Assembly (NCBI RefSeq): GCF_032854445.1
Contig: NC_088295.1
Span: 69,595,058-69,659,057, forward strand
DNA from: Liolophura sinensis
Taxonomy: Eukaryota > Mollusca > Polyplacophora > Chitonida > Chitonidae
DNA length: 64,000 nt
Direction of reading: 5' to 3'
The notes beneath the pieces were generated by a model that did not search any database, was not told the origin of the DNA, and worked only from the letters and a program-made list of their open reading frames with translations. Numbering within the stretch: the stretch's first letter is position 1; the number at the start of each line of letters is the position of its first letter. Below, one piece after another: positions 12,101 through 22,069 of this stretch. A program made the position numbers and the translations under genes.

Positions 12101-15100
12101 TTTTGGCTCGGCTACAGTTAAATATAAACATCATCACATTCACGTAATTTAAACTTTGTGAAAACCAAAAATAGAAAGAAAAACTGAAAATTGTCAGTTT
12201 CAAGAGGGTGCCAGTGCATGTACTTTTACCTTTTTTTTTTTTCTAAATATAAGATGGTCAGAGGGTTTGTACATTCTGGTTATCATTTACTCAGATGTCA
12301 GTGTTTATAAGATTTAATGTAATGTACAAAATTGTATGAAAGTACTGGCAATGTCATTGGAACATGGTTACATTGTATGTTAGTCAACATGATTATGTTT
12401 GAAAAATGAAAAGACAAAGAAAAAGCCCTATTTGGTGATAAGAAAATGTCTGGCTCGATGACTGAAATCATATTTAATTTTTCACCTGGCATCAAATAAT
12501 CAATACATCACTAAAACCTAACTCCAATTTTCTATCATCCAGATAATTTATCTATTTCATTGGGGTTTTACATCAAACTCAAAAAATGATCTATACAACT
12601 GGGGTGATGGTGACTAGGTTGAGGTCAGAGGAAACTACTGCATTTCGTCAAGATAGCAACACATTATAATAATGCATGACCACAACCCAACAGGAGCAGG
12701 CTTAAAAGTATGGCCTTACTAGTCCAAGGTCTGTCATAACACACAGCCGATGCTTTAGATGATCAACTCAACAAGGTCCCCAAAATACAGGTAAATTTGT
12801 CAAACATGACATCTACAATATTTAATTAAAATCTCTTTACTCACCTTGTCTGTGCTATTCTGAGCCTTACAGTTATCAGAGTTGTCTGCTTCAATCTGTA
12901 CTCCCAGAAAATATGCCAGAAGTTTCTTTGTTAAACCACTAACATAGTTTGTATTTCTGGCTACACTGACATAAAAGGGGTATGGCTCTTCATCTGAAAA
13001 ATAGTCATAGCCATGTACATGTGTAAGAGAAGTAAGAAAATATTGGTACCACATGGGAAGCAACACAATTAATGACACATCAAACTACCAGAACAATTAA
13101 TTTAGACGATAACTGATTGAGATCGGTATCCTTGATATAAACTTCATGTGAATTTATCCACCATATTGCAAATGGTCGATACTTCCCAATGGGAGGTAAC
13201 TCTTGTGTTATAACTTTTGAGCTGTGTAATATTGACTCATCATTCACACAAGCTATATGTAAGTTGCTTGCTTTAAGTTTTATGAACAAGGGATAGAGTT
13301 AAATGTAACCAGAAATTCCCCACACTCCAATGAAGAAAGGGAGAAATTTAATCTCTGTTTTGCCTTGATTAACACAGAATTACTTTAAACCTAATGAAAC
13401 TTTCAAAGAGGTAAAACTTTCTGATGGCCACTACAGTTTTGATGATGCCGTTTCTCAACAAAAGAATACCCAGCACATAATAGTGAAGGATATGACCCAG
13501 ACAAATTATCCTACAATCTCATGCATGCTGTGGTATGAAGGCCAAGGATATATCCTCTTACAGCATAAACTACAACATGTATGCCAAAGATATAAGGGAT
13601 AAAATCTGATGTGAAGCATATCCATGTGACAAGAATTCGCCACTCACTCAGCTTTTCCACATCTGCCTTGTCTACTACTGTCTGGAAAAGGTCGCAGGTT
13701 CCATTATACAGGAAACAATACAGCATATGGGTGACCTGTAAAACAGTATTGGAAACCCTCAACACAAAGGTCATCGTCTACAGACATACCAACAAATAAA
13801 AGCAGAAAATATAGCTGAATAAAGCTCAAATATTTTTCACCACAAAAAAAAAAAAAAGAGACTAAAATCTACCTTCATATTCCGGGCTAAATAAGATTTT
13901 AAATGGGATATTTTTTTAACAAAAACAGCTGTAGTGGGCTTGTTCTCAGTTTTAAACAAATTTCTTCAATCAGAAGCAATTACCATTCTAGACTTACCAT
14001 GGGCTCCAATTCCACTGCGCTGATATATGTTTTGTCACCTGTTGATAGTGAATACAAGAACTGTGCCAATAGCGCTCCTTTGCGTGCCAGGTTTTCAGCC
14101 TGAGGCGTCACGTAATCATACTCTGAGGACTGATTCAATGATTCTGAATAATTTGCCTTGATGTTCTCCGCAAGGTCAAACCGGCTGTTGTAAAACCTAA
14201 ACAAAACAAAATCAACTGGTTCATGCACAATGTAATACGGTTTTAAGAATGCAAGACATAAATGAACAGTCAACCTTATCGCTTGCTGAGAGCACTTCGT
14301 AGGAGACTTCTGTGATCTTCCTGTTTACTTTCAGTGTGTCTCAATTATCGGGTGTCTGAAATTATTGAGAAGTACAGTAATTTACCTCATTCACATAACT
14401 CTCATGGACATGACAATCCATATGGCTGAAGCTGGTCCAAGTGAGCATGTAATTGTATATTATGAGTTAATACATGTACGCAATACTAACCCTCAAAGTC
14501 AGAAGTGGGACTACCCTCAAGGTGAGTGGTGTGATATAATATGGCACAGTCTCAAATATTTGTACTCATTTTTTTTTTTTTTTTTTGGAAAGTTGAAGAA
14601 CGTATCTGATTCTGTAGCCCATCCATTAATAAAAGGTACTCATTTTTTTACAACTCCATCTTTCCTAGAGGACTGAAGACAACTTTAATTTTTCAGTTAT
14701 ATTGACTAGGACTAACATATGTCAATTTTAATTATGAATTCCTTTCTGGTTTTTTTTTCAATCAAAAGCTATGATTTACTAGAGAAATGTGCTTATGATT
14801 ATTTGATTGGCATACTCGAGAATATTACATGTGCTTATGAGAATAGCAACAAAGACGTTCACACTCACTACAAGTAGTTCTGTGTAACATCTTTAAATAC
14901 TCTCCTTCAATTTGGAAACTTACTGGTTGGTGAACTCTCTCTGATGGTCGGTTAACATAACAGTGGGTATGGACCTCTTCAGGAGGAAGCGCTGAACAGA
15001 GCCCGGGGGTAGAGGTTGACTTTCCCCAGCCAATTTCACACTGATGTCATATTCATTACCAAACTCCTTCAGTTTAGTCACCATTTCCTTCACCTGACAG

Positions 15101-18100
15101 AGGAATATACGACAAAATCAATACACATCAAAAACAAAAGGCACTAAACCAAATATACATGTATATACTGTATACAGATATATACTGTATATGAAATTAA
15201 GTACAATAAACATAAACTCAAAGTAATCGACTCCACACTAAACCTCATATTTCCCAAAAATGTCAAATCTGAGAATAATAAGGGGAAATTCGTGGCTGGT
15301 CTAAACTGTCCGCACGAAAAAGTAACACACAAAATGAGGCAGCGCAAAGTTCCACAATGTAACATTCGCTTGTGAATCCCACATTCAAGCAATATAACAG
15401 ACTGAAAGCAAATTATAAGTCTCGTAAACCAAATTCCATTCTTCCATTCTTCAGAGCCTCGCGGAATGGATCTACTGGATTTTTAAATTCAACAAATAAA
15501 TGTTGAGGCAGGCAAATAACAGAAATTGTTGAAAGTAGACCTCATCGTTTCATTCAACTGAACAAGTCTTACTACTACTGAGCTCTCAGATTAATGGCAA
15601 AATCAGTAACATAGGCATTTTATGCCAAATAAAGTAACTCTTCTTCAACTGCAAATTGAAACAGCTCTAAAACTTCTACATCCTTCAGATCATTCCTTCG
15701 TAGTGACATACATACATCCATATTGCACACTGCTTTGTTTGGAGTATATGTCTAGAGCTCCTACCTGAGTGTCTATTTGAGAGGAGTTTCTGCTGATTGG
15801 ATCAGTGTGAATAGACAGATTTCTCTCCCCAAACCCCAGCTGGTTCACTTCCACCAGATGGGAAATGTGACTAAGGTTAACAGGGTGCAGGTATACATTA
15901 GTGTCATCCAAAGTGTTCGGAAAACGATTCTTCTCCATTTCATAGACCATCCGACTTGAGCCAATGTAATCAAATGCTTCCTAAGCAAAAGGCAAGAAAA
16001 TCCAAAAGGGATAAAACCAAAAGGAACAAACAACAAGCAAATGACTGTAAAACAGTAGATTGGGACACGCACACTTTTAAAACCATATTTTTTCAACCAT
16101 GAAATTTGGAATGTTGTAGATGTTTTGCGAGGGACAATATTTGGCATAAAAAATAGCTAGGGATTCTACTTCAAACTAGCAGCATATCACAGGATTAAAA
16201 CATAAGCAATCTCCCCAACAACATCTTCAAAACACAAAAAAACACTTACATTTAATATGCTGATTAATTAGCAACATCTGAGAACCTCAAATTATTTTTA
16301 GTTTTTTCTGAGATTTATTTATCACTTTACTAGCAATGTAAATATTTGAACTTACCCCTTGGAAAAAAGTGAACATGATATCTTTTGCATCGGGACTGTT
16401 TTGTATACTTTCCTTAGCACCCGACATAGATAAAGCAAAGGCAGCAGTTAACAAGGTCACAAGGCCTGTGATGTCATTGTCTGCACTAGGTGTCACATGT
16501 TCAAACAGAGTGAAAGAATCAATCTGCAAAACACACAAAAAAAACCAACAAAAACATTACATCACACCATGAATACTTACACGCAAAGTATCTTCTACAG
16601 CGTGTTTGTAAATATTTGTTTAGACAGAATCTCACAAAGACCCCCTATACTTGTCACTGGTCTTGTAAATGGTTCTTCCATTTCTCTGTGGAAAAAAGCT
16701 GCCTTATACAAGACTTAATTCATCTATGTTCTGATACTTTAGCTCTTTTGTCATCTTTTACTAAAATGGATCTTGATCTACATACATGTATGTATTATAG
16801 TATATTAATGCTTAAAGAGTGATACTGATTCTATTAGTAGGGATAATGAATTCAAGACTCACATCATACTCACACTTCACATTCACATGATGCTCATAAT
16901 TTAAATTCACTTCATATTCACATGAAAGGTTTCATATTCACATGAAAGGTTTCATATTCACATGATACTCTCTCTTCATATTTACTTTATACTCATACAT
17001 CATAATCACATGATACTTACACTTAATATTCACATGATACACACACATCATATTCACATGATACACACACATCATATTCACATGATACTCACACATCATA
17101 TTTACATGATACTCACACTTCATATTCACATGATACTCACACATCATATTCACATGATACACACACTTCATATTCACATGATACACACACTTCATATTCA
17201 CATGATACTCACACATCATATTCACATTATACTCATACATCTTACTCACATATATTAACATCAAGGTTTGAAATTAACTTTTTGACCCCTTGCCCCAAGG
17301 GCGGGCCCATGGGGAATGATGATGGCTAAAACCACTTGCCCTGAAGAAATTTAATGGAATTGGTGCACGCGGACAAGTGCTAATTTCGACCCCTGCACCT
17401 CATACTCACCCGTGCAGCAGCTACGATAACATGGTCAAAAGGTAGACTCTTTTCACTTGAGATTTCCTTTACTGTAGCAAACACATTTTGATCTCCAAGT
17501 GGATCACAGAACTGGTCTACATTCAGATTTACTATGTGATTTGTCCGTCGTATACAGGTCACTGAGTCTTTAGCTGCAAACATGCCACTCTTCAGTTCTG
17601 CAGCACATAGGGGGTATTTTCTGCTTGTGCCATCTGGGTTAGGCTTGTTAAATTTCTCATAGCACTGCAAGAGAGATCCATATTTCATTATGCAGAACAG
17701 TTCCTCTGATCCTCTTCATCAATTGAGCATTCAATTTCTCATTTCATTGTAAACATTTGCACATCATCACCTTTTAATCAAGAACAGTTACAATTATTTA
17801 TTTAAATGTTGATTATTGACATGTTCAAGTATTTTTCACTTCAGTGATGTCAGTGAGTTTTATGGGTGGAGGAATCAACCATAAATTTCTGGCAAGCTAC
17901 TTCCAAACTTTCCCACATGTAACGTACAGATATGCACACTATATTGATGTAAAACAAGCAGTCATTAATGAATATTAGACTGTGAAAATCTGAAACTCAC
18001 CAGTTCAGCAATGGTTTTGAGAGGTACCTGGTGAATGTTGAGGGTTTACTACATCTATTTTGGTTTTATCTTCCACCCACAAATCAGGACGCCATGCTAC

Positions 18101-21100
18101 TAGCGAAAAACTCTTAAGTATGGCATTGACCACCAACCACAAAAAACAACAAAAAACAATAAATTCCTTTCTAGAGTCCTTTCTAGGGCCTTCACTCACA
18201 TCATAAATGGCACTATTCACTTCTGTTTCATTCTGCAATACAAAGATTGGGATTCCGAAGTCCTGGTACATCATACTGCTGCCCACTGGGTTCCAGACCA
18301 CGCTCTTACAGTTCTTGTAGTCACTGTCATTCCTGTACATTCCTAGAGGAAAGAGAAACACTATGTGCATGCTGCTGCAGTCATCCAACATCTGAAGCAT
18401 GAATTGAATTTGTGCTTTGTTTTCACCATAACAATAATATATATTGTTTACAATACATTATCATTTTACCATGCATTAACCTACTTGGGGGATTTTAATT
18501 TAGTTATTTACTTGATTGGTGTTTTACGCTGTACTCAAGAATATTTCACTTATATGATGGCGGCTAGCATTATGGTGGGAGTAAACCAAGCAGATCCCGA
18601 GGGAAACCCACAACCATCAGCAGGTTGCTGAAGACCTTCCCACGTACAGCCAGAGAGGAAGCCAGCATGAGCTGGACTTGAACTCACAGCGACCGCATTG
18701 GTGAAAGGCTCCTGGGACACTGCACCGCGCTGGCATGCTAACCACGGAGGCCCCCCCAAGGGATATTACCACAAGCATTGTAAATGATAGAATCCTGTGG
18801 ATATTCCTTAATTACCCGCAAGAATAACAAAAGTATTTATGAAATTAAAATGTGTTCAGTCCTGGAGGTGTTCACACTTGTGACTTGATGCCTCTTACCA
18901 AAAGCATCTAAAGGGCAAGAGTGATCTGGGGAAAATCCATCGGGTGGTAAAGGTGTTATAGACTTGTTAGAAACAACATGACTAACAAGAATGCCATTCA
19001 CTTTCCCAGAATCTTTTAACCTCTGGACATTTGTGCTGAAACAGAGGATCAAACAATATGTTTTCAAATTAAATTTATGCTAGCAAAATGAAAACATTAA
19101 CAAAATGTAGATGAAAAATGTAGAACATATATTTACACACACCACTTGCACAACATTCTGTTGGCAACTGTTAAAATTTTTTTTATCTGATATGTGTTTT
19201 ATGGTGTGCAAGTATAAGATGGCAGCCAGTGTTATGGTGGGAGGAAACTGAGCAGTTTGCGGGCAGACCTTCCCACACATGACTAGAGATGAAGCCAATA
19301 TGAGCTGGACTGGAACTCTCAGTGACCATTGGTGAGAAGTTGCTGATCATTGTGCAGTGCTAGCATGATAACCACTCGGCAACGGAAGTCGCTGGCAACC
19401 ATTTAAAGACTGTACGAAGAAAACACACCTTTCATCAAGATTCAGAAAATATTCCTCTACTGTCTATCTTTAATTTGGTTGGGGAGATGACTATCATACT
19501 TACACATTGAATATAAGGGATGACATGATGGTTATGTAAGGAGCATGAGGTCCATAGTCCACTATCCAGGTCAAGTCTTCATCGGTCTCTATATTGTGTA
19601 TTATGCCAACATTGCCTCCCAATTTGGCTATAGAAACACAACATAAATATATACAAACCCAAAATCTGCATATTGTTTCATCTACATATCAACCAGTATA
19701 TTCATGTACAAAAACAACAAAATCATAGTAGGTACACACAAAGAAAAATATATATAAATAACACTTCAAACATTTCTTTGCTTTTTAATCTGTGTTCAAC
19801 ATGTAATATTCAAGTATATTCTCATTTAGAATGTTTCGACTGTTAATCTGTTAGCGTTAAACAAAAGCATTACAATTCTTTGACCTACAAAAATTATGAG
19901 CCAGAAATTATAAATTTCCATTCTTAAATAAAATATGCAAGCTATTTCAAATACGGATTATATCTACCTTAATTTCTCAACTTTTCTCATATGAAAGAGC
20001 AATTTTCAGAGCAGTTAATTCACATTTTCAATTTGATTTTGGAGACAAAACCTCAATGGTTAGATTGGCCAGTTCCAGGGCTTCACAAGAAGTATAATTT
20101 CACCAGTCAACTGGTGCCTTCAGAATATGCTTGAATAAACACCTTGCAAACATGTAAAAATGCAAAAGAATTACAGTAAGCCAATATGTTCATAGAACAG
20201 TTTCATGCAAACAGCTGTATTAAAATCTTCAACCATAATCTTTCTGTATGTGTAAATTCCTGAGGTCACCCTAGTACAAAGAGATTGTTTATATGTAATA
20301 TTATTTGTACTTACAGGCACAGCCTATTTGATGTGTGGCATTCAATCGACGAAAACAGCCTTGGACACTTTCTAAATTGACATAGATTTTTTTGCTTGTG
20401 CGAACACATTCTCCTGCAGAGAAAACATGAGAAAAGTATTTATTTATTTATTTGATTGGTGTTTTACGCCGTACTCAAGAATATTTCACTTATACGACGG
20501 CGGAGAGCATTATGGTGGGTGGAAACCGGGCACAGCCCGGGGGAAACCCACGACCATCCGCAAGTTGCTGGAAGACCTTCCCACTTACGGCCGGAGAGGA
20601 AGCCAGCATGAGGTGGACTTGCTCTCACAGCGACTGCATTGGTGAGAGGCTCCTGGGTCATTACGCTGCGCTAGCGCGCTAACCGACTGAGCCACGGAGG
20701 CCCCAATGAGAAAAGTAATTCGCAATTGTATTACAACTGCAGTTATGACAGTGAGTGTTTTTGTGCAGGTCACAGTCACATACATCTTTGATTGAGTGGC
20801 TTGTTTACAATACACCAACAATTTCTTATTCTACATCCCGAAAAAAAACAACTGGCATTTGTCCAATCATTTCAAAGAATGAAACAAATATTTACCACTA
20901 AGCACACCATTAAATAATGGCCTTACCAGTTACTCTTTTAATATGCTGTACAATATGCTGAAAGATTCAAAATCAAGCAAAAACAAATCACTGCACAGTA
21001 CTATTATGCCAATGATATTCCCAGTGGCTAGATACTGCTTCACTTCTATTTTATTTAGCATGTTGATGGATGGAGAGCTACAGAGTAAAAGCTTCAGACA

Positions 21101-21786
21101 TGAGGCAGATTCAGTCCTATGCAAAGCAAGGCAATATGGCGAGATTGAGTACCTTGTGTAAAACATTAATGTTAGCCATATACAGAAGTTGTGGTGAACA
21201 CCTACAGCTTGAATGGCTTAATGTAGTGTTTAACCAAGTATTTGTGATTGAACGGACAAGGTTTCCTCCAGTGCCCAATGGAACACCACGTCAGTGGCCA
21301 CTACCTTCTCCACTGGCCGCCGGAGAATGGACCCCTTGAGTACAGCGTAGAGCACAAATCAAATAAATACAGGTAAATAAAGAAAATTCGGACTACAAAA
21401 TGAACAGGACTAGGTTGCTATTAATGTTTTTTCATTAAGGTGCTACTCTGTCGCTCATTTTAAAAAGTAGATTTTAATGTACTGATGCCATACCCTCTGA
21501 CACGTGATGTACGCAGCAAACCCCAGCTTTACAACTTCCCACTTCGTGATTTAGTAGTCCCCAACTTACCGCCCCGATACGACTGGACAAGTGAATCATC
21601 GTCACTTATTGAACCACAGTTACAGGGTTTTTCAACAAAGCGCCGATCATATAGGACAGTAGTTTCGCAAGAAATTTTCTTTACATAGTATTACAACGAT
21701 TAAATATCTCCACAAAACTTACCAAGCTCACATATCACGGCAAACACAACAAAACAAAGTGACAGTCGCATCACAAGGTTTACCAT
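2989..21786 (-). CDS. NCSTN: Nicastrin, gamma-secretase subunit (complete, 14 shared exons + 2 alternative last exons)
   Basis: Type I membrane glycoprotein of the gamma-secretase complex (with presenilin, APH-1 and PEN-2), which cleaves Notch, APP and similar stubs. The shared coding exons, read on the minus strand, are 21723-21786, 20315-20413, 19504-19627, 18899-19035, 18200-18342, 17410-17664, 16356-16523, 15765-15980, 14924-15093, 13998-14196, 13648-13735, 12845-12993, 11118-11241 and 10550-10647. These continue in phase 0 into either 6323-6448 (719 aa) or 2989-3105 (716 aa); vertebrate nicastrin is about 709 aa. Visible signatures are a signal peptide (residues 1-20), LNATHQIGC, the EAFDYIGSSRM block (331-341, the DYIGS motif with its upstream Glu), many N-x-S/T sequons, WTES and a C-terminal TM helix. 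All junctions are GT-AG and keep frame. The start ATG has a strong context (AAACATGG). Confidence 0.96.
3555..3795 (-). mobile_element. tRNA-derived SINE, family B
   Basis: On the minus strand the head reads like a tRNA promoter: A-box-like TGACCTAATGGTTAGAG and B-box GGATCAAACCTGG. The body then resembles 11683-11945 and 42825-43020. A diverged copy; no target-site duplication recognised. Confidence 0.7.
4534..4759 (-). mobile_element. MITE-like element, family M1, copy 2 (best TIRs)
   Basis: 226 bp bounded by inverted repeats: the left end is TACCCTAATTTCCTCTAAAA and the right end in reverse complement is TACCCTAGTTTTTCTAAACT, both followed by TTGGGAC. It runs opposite to the copies at 290 and 9640. 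It ends in TA on both sides, compatible with a TA target duplication, but that base pair could be part of the repeat. Confidence 0.7.
6323..6448 (-). CDS. NCSTN: Nicastrin alternative last exon 15a (proximal TM + tail)
   Basis: Preceded by a pyrimidine-rich tract ending CTCTTTTCAG. Phase 0, encoding 41 residues: MLTLGIG, a hydrophobic helix (IAVLLCSHCLIFFI), SRKAGTIFSV, a PPPSP tail and TAA at 6323-6325. It is homologous in position and pattern to exon 15b (x-x-T-L-x-x-G, helix, basic or Asn-rich stop, IFS). The reading frame from exon 14 enters either exon identically. Confidence 0.88.
   Translation of the reverse strand: MLTLGIGIAVLLCSHCLIFFISRKAGTIFSVPPPSPVSTAN
7136..7215 (-). mobile_element. 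SINE-A 3' fragment
   Basis: Contains the (ATTT)n tail, then GATTATGCCGTACTCAAGAA, then a diverged TTCACATACACAATGG segment. These are the last roughly 80 bp of SINE-A on the minus strand. The tRNA-like head is absent. Confidence 0.75.
7641..8031. repeat. 23-bp minisatellite with 92-bp higher-order unit
   Basis: Basic unit of 23 bp, GTTACCAAGGTCCCATGAAC plus ATT. A variant unit with CCACGGCACAATCATC recurs at 7691, 7783 and 7875, exactly 92 bp (four units) apart. The first and last units are more diverged. Confidence 0.95.
9640..9863 (+). mobile_element. MITE-like element, family M1, copy 3 (diverged)
   Basis: Same order of segments as the copy at 290: TTAGGACAGATATTAGTAGT, ACATTTCT, a TATGTTGTTCACTAGA block, ATTCCTGCTA, GGCATTCCCAAAGTTAGAAG. 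The ends are eroded relative to 4534-4759. Confidence 0.55.
10026..10290 (-). mobile_element. Full-length tRNA-derived SINE, family A, with 13-bp TSD
   Basis: On the minus strand: GGGGCCTCTGTGGCTCAATT head with A-box, B-box GAGTTCAAGTCC, a conserved body, then TTCTTGAGTTCGGCGTAAAA and an A/T-rich (AAAT)n tail. The 13-bp sequence CAATGTACATTGT is repeated perfectly at 10013-10025 and 10291-10303, showing retroposition. Lies in the last nicastrin intron. Confidence 0.93.
10550..10647 (-). CDS. NCSTN: Nicastrin exon 14
   Basis: Encodes YDWASGEYSSWTESTWDTFS and VRLFLVPSEQFQ, the conserved juxtamembrane WTES region. Enters in phase 1 and ends in phase 0 at CAG|gtgagt, so either last exon can follow. 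Confidence 0.95.
10809..10925. repeat. 61-bp tandem duplication
   Basis: Two adjacent copies beginning ATGACCACATGGCG (10809 and 10870), sharing AACATCTAGTCCAAAATATT and differing at a few bases. Intronic. Confidence 0.9.
11118..11241 (-). CDS. NCSTN: Nicastrin exon 13
   Basis: Encodes LYEYYWMQGPLDENGTRHGM followed by CYRSTAAYSEAKSPVFLDEMS. The YEYxWxQGPL block is a nicastrin hallmark. Donor G|gtatgt; starts in phase 0. Confidence 0.96.
11328..11560 (-). mobile_element. SINE-A, partial, with an adjacent second 3' fragment
   Basis: 11376-11560 carries the minus-strand SINE-A tail and body (ACCGTACTCAAGAATATTCC, GCATTATGGTGGGAGGAAAC) but lacks the tRNA-like head. A separate diverged 3' end lies at 11328-11375. 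This looks like two insertions or a partial duplication. Confidence 0.8.
11683..11945 (-). mobile_element. SINE-B copy
   Basis: Minus-strand copy of the family-B element. The head end (GGTCACCTGGCAGTTAGAAT) and the CCAGGTCTGATACGATGTCT segment, a degenerate B-box region, are recognisable, followed by the family-specific body with CCCAGTCAAATAATACTGAC. Confidence 0.7.
12545..12665 (-). mobile_element. Degenerate SINE-A 3' remnant
   Basis: ATTTATCTATTTCATTGGGG followed by TTTTACATCAAACTCAA and a GAGGAAAC block align with the minus-strand SINE-A tail and body, with many substitutions. Confidence 0.45.
12845..12993 (-). CDS. NCSTN: Nicastrin exon 12
   Basis: Encodes EEPYPFYVSVARNTNYVSGL, then KKLLAYFLGVQIEADNSDNC and KAQNSTDK. 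TTTTTCAG acceptor, AAG|gtgagt donor; enters in phase 1 and exits in phase 0. Confidence 0.94.
13648..13735 (-). CDS. NCSTN: Nicastrin exon 11
   Basis: Encodes VTHMLYCFLYNGTCDLFQTV and VDKADVEKL, matching the family's V-T-x-x-L-Y-x-F-L segment. The donor was chosen as A|gtgagt because only this keeps frame into exon 12. Confidence 0.93.
13998..14196 (-). CDS. NCSTN: Nicastrin exon 10
   Basis: Encodes FYNSRFDLAENIKANYSESL, then a region with YVTPQAENLARKG and LAQFLYSLSTG. This corresponds to the family's Y-x-S-x-x-D-x-A-E-N-I helix region. TAG acceptor, CATG|gtaagt donor. Confidence 0.96.
14924..15093 (-). CDS. NCSTN: Nicastrin exon 9
   Basis: Encodes VKEMVTKLKEFGNEYDIS..., with SQPLPPGSVQRFL and TVMLTDHQREFTNQ. 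The Q-P-L-P-P-x-S-x-Q-R-F-L motif is diagnostic. Ends in phase 2 at CA|gtaagt. Confidence 0.96.
15765..15980 (-). CDS. NCSTN: Nicastrin exon 8 (DYIGS exon)
   Basis: Begins EAFDYIGSSRMVYEMEKNRF, which contains the DYIGS motif and the Glu associated with substrate binding, and continues to SIHTDPISRNSSQIDTQ. 72 codons, phase 0 at both ends. Confidence 0.97.
16356..16523 (-). CDS. NCSTN: Nicastrin exon 7
   Basis: Encodes IDSFTLFEHVTPSADNDITG, then VTLLTAAFALSMSGAKE and DIMFTFFQG, the aminopeptidase-like core leading into the DYIGS exon. Phase 0 at both ends. Confidence 0.95.
16859..17250. repeat. 24-bp minisatellite in a nicastrin intron
   Basis: Repeats of CATATTCACATGATACTCAC plus four bases, about 15 copies, with ACACAC/ACTCAC variants. 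The period is a multiple of 3, so both strands stay open for about 100 codons; no splice or conservation evidence supports coding. Confidence 0.93.
17262..17395. mobile_element. 134-bp MITE-like element with terminal inverted repeats (M3)
   Basis: Left end CAAGGTTTGAAATTAAC; the right end in reverse complement is CAGGGGTCGAAATTAGC (13 of 17 match). The CAGGGGT...AAATTAGC end resembles hAT-type MITEs known from marine invertebrates (from memory). No clear 8-bp target duplication. It ends 14 bp from nicastrin exon 6. Confidence 0.65.
17410..17664 (-). CDS. NCSTN: Nicastrin exon 6
   Basis: 85 codons encoding CYEKFNKPNPDGTSRKYPLC, AAKDSVTCIRRTNHIVNLNV, DQFCDPLGDQNVFATV and HVIVAAAR. The C-D-P-L-x-D/G-x-N-V and V-V-A-A-x-R blocks match the family. 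Phase 0 at both ends. Confidence 0.97.
17795..17925 (-). mobile_element. Degenerate SINE-A remnant
   Basis: TTATTTATTTAAATGTTGAT, then a TTCACTTCAGTGATG-like segment, GGGTGGAGGAATCAACC and CTTTCCCACATGTAACG follow the SINE-A minus-strand order with heavy divergence. Confidence 0.4.
18200..18342 (-). CDS. NCSTN: Nicastrin exon 5
   Basis: Encodes MYRNDSDYKNCKSVVWNPVG, then a segment with YQDFGIPIFVLQNETEVNSA ending IYD. Matches the family's W-N-x-x-G ... F-x-x-P-I-F-x-L region. TAG acceptor. Confidence 0.95.
18501..18756 (-). mobile_element. SINE-A, nearly full length
   Basis: Minus-strand element running from the ATTTACTTGATTGGTG tail at 18505 to GGAGGCCCC at 18746. It has the B-box region (GAGTTCAAGTCC on the minus strand), but part of the A-box head is lost (AACCACGGAGG directly follows GCATGCT). 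No TSD recognised. Confidence 0.88.
18899..19035 (-). CDS. NCSTN: Nicastrin exon 4
   Basis: Encodes TNVQRLKDSGKVNGILVSHV, then a segment with PLPPDGFSPDHSCPLDAFG. The G-F-S-P-D-x-x-C-P segment matches nicastrin. Donor G|gtaaga. Confidence 0.94.
19190..19390 (-). mobile_element. SINE-A, old diverged copy
   Basis: Minus-strand copy with GTTATGGTGGGAGGAAACTG, CAGACCTTCCCACACATGAC, ATATGAGCTGGACTGGAACT and a decayed head (GCTAGCATGATAACCACTCG). Intronic. Confidence 0.75.
19504..19627 (-). CDS. NCSTN: Nicastrin exon 3
   Basis: Encodes SKLGGNVGIIHNIETDEDLT and WIVDYGPHAPYITIMSSLIF. The G-V-I-H ... E-D-L-x-W pattern matches the family. TATAG acceptor, GT|gtaagt donor. Confidence 0.95.
20315..20413 (-). 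CDS. NCSTN: Nicastrin exon 2
   Basis: Encodes GECVRTSKKIYVNLESVQGC and FRRLNATHQIGCA. LNATHQIGC is essentially invariant in nicastrins and was the first anchor for identifying the gene. A SINE lies 25 bp upstream of its acceptor. Confidence 0.97.
20439..20705 (-). mobile_element. Full-length SINE-A abutting nicastrin exon 2
   Basis: Complete minus-strand element with intact A-box (GTGGCTCAGTCGGTTAGCGC), B-box and (AAAT)n tail. A 12-bp target duplication ATGAGAAAAGTA lies at 20427-20438 and 20706-20717. The 3' tail faces the exon 2 acceptor, only 25 bp away. Confidence 0.94.
21723..21786 (-). CDS. NCSTN: Nicastrin exon 1 (signal peptide)
   Basis: ATG at 21786-21784 in strong context. Encodes MVNLVMRLSLCFVVFAVICE then L, a short n-region followed by a hydrophobic core typical of a secretory signal. 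Donor G|gtaagt. It joins in frame to exon 2 (GGA = Gly). Confidence 0.92.
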
Positions 21787-21900
21787 GTTTATCAATCAGC
21801 TTCCGGCTTCATGACGATCTACGATAGTCGTAAAATGGAGGGCGGTTCACAAATGGGGTCTCCATCTGTCCTTGCAGACGAATTGGGGTTCATGAGGGGT
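21787..21900 (-). promoter_or_regulatory. Putative nicastrin promoter / 5' UTR
   Basis: Immediately upstream of the nicastrin ATG. The minus strand has an ETS-type core CCGGAAG (21800-21806) within 20 bp of the start. No TATA box is evident. The transcription start site is not determined. Confidence 0.4.
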
Positions 21901-22069
21901 CCTTCACTTTGCCGAATACACAACAAATATGTACAAGGCCTTTCGTATTTGGCTGTTCAATATTTTTATTCTTGTTTCCTTAAATACACATGTCTGCTTT
22001 AAGTATTTTAAGGTATTTTCAGTTTATTCAGAAAATATACAAAAAATAAGAAATCCTTCAAGTTGATGT

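Noticed and set aside
16938..17264. Roughly 100-codon open frames on both strands
   Set aside because: A 24-bp tandem repeat in a nicastrin intron keeps both strands open. No independent evidence of coding.
2989..21786. First impression of a calcium-channel alpha2/delta-like gene on the minus strand
   Set aside because: Exon translations instead give LNATHQIGC, the DYIGS block and YEYxWxQGPL, which identify nicastrin over its full length.
21811..22002. Short plus-strand open frame upstream of nicastrin as a divergent gene start
   Set aside because: No convincing splice donor or family similarity, and the codon pattern looks non-coding.
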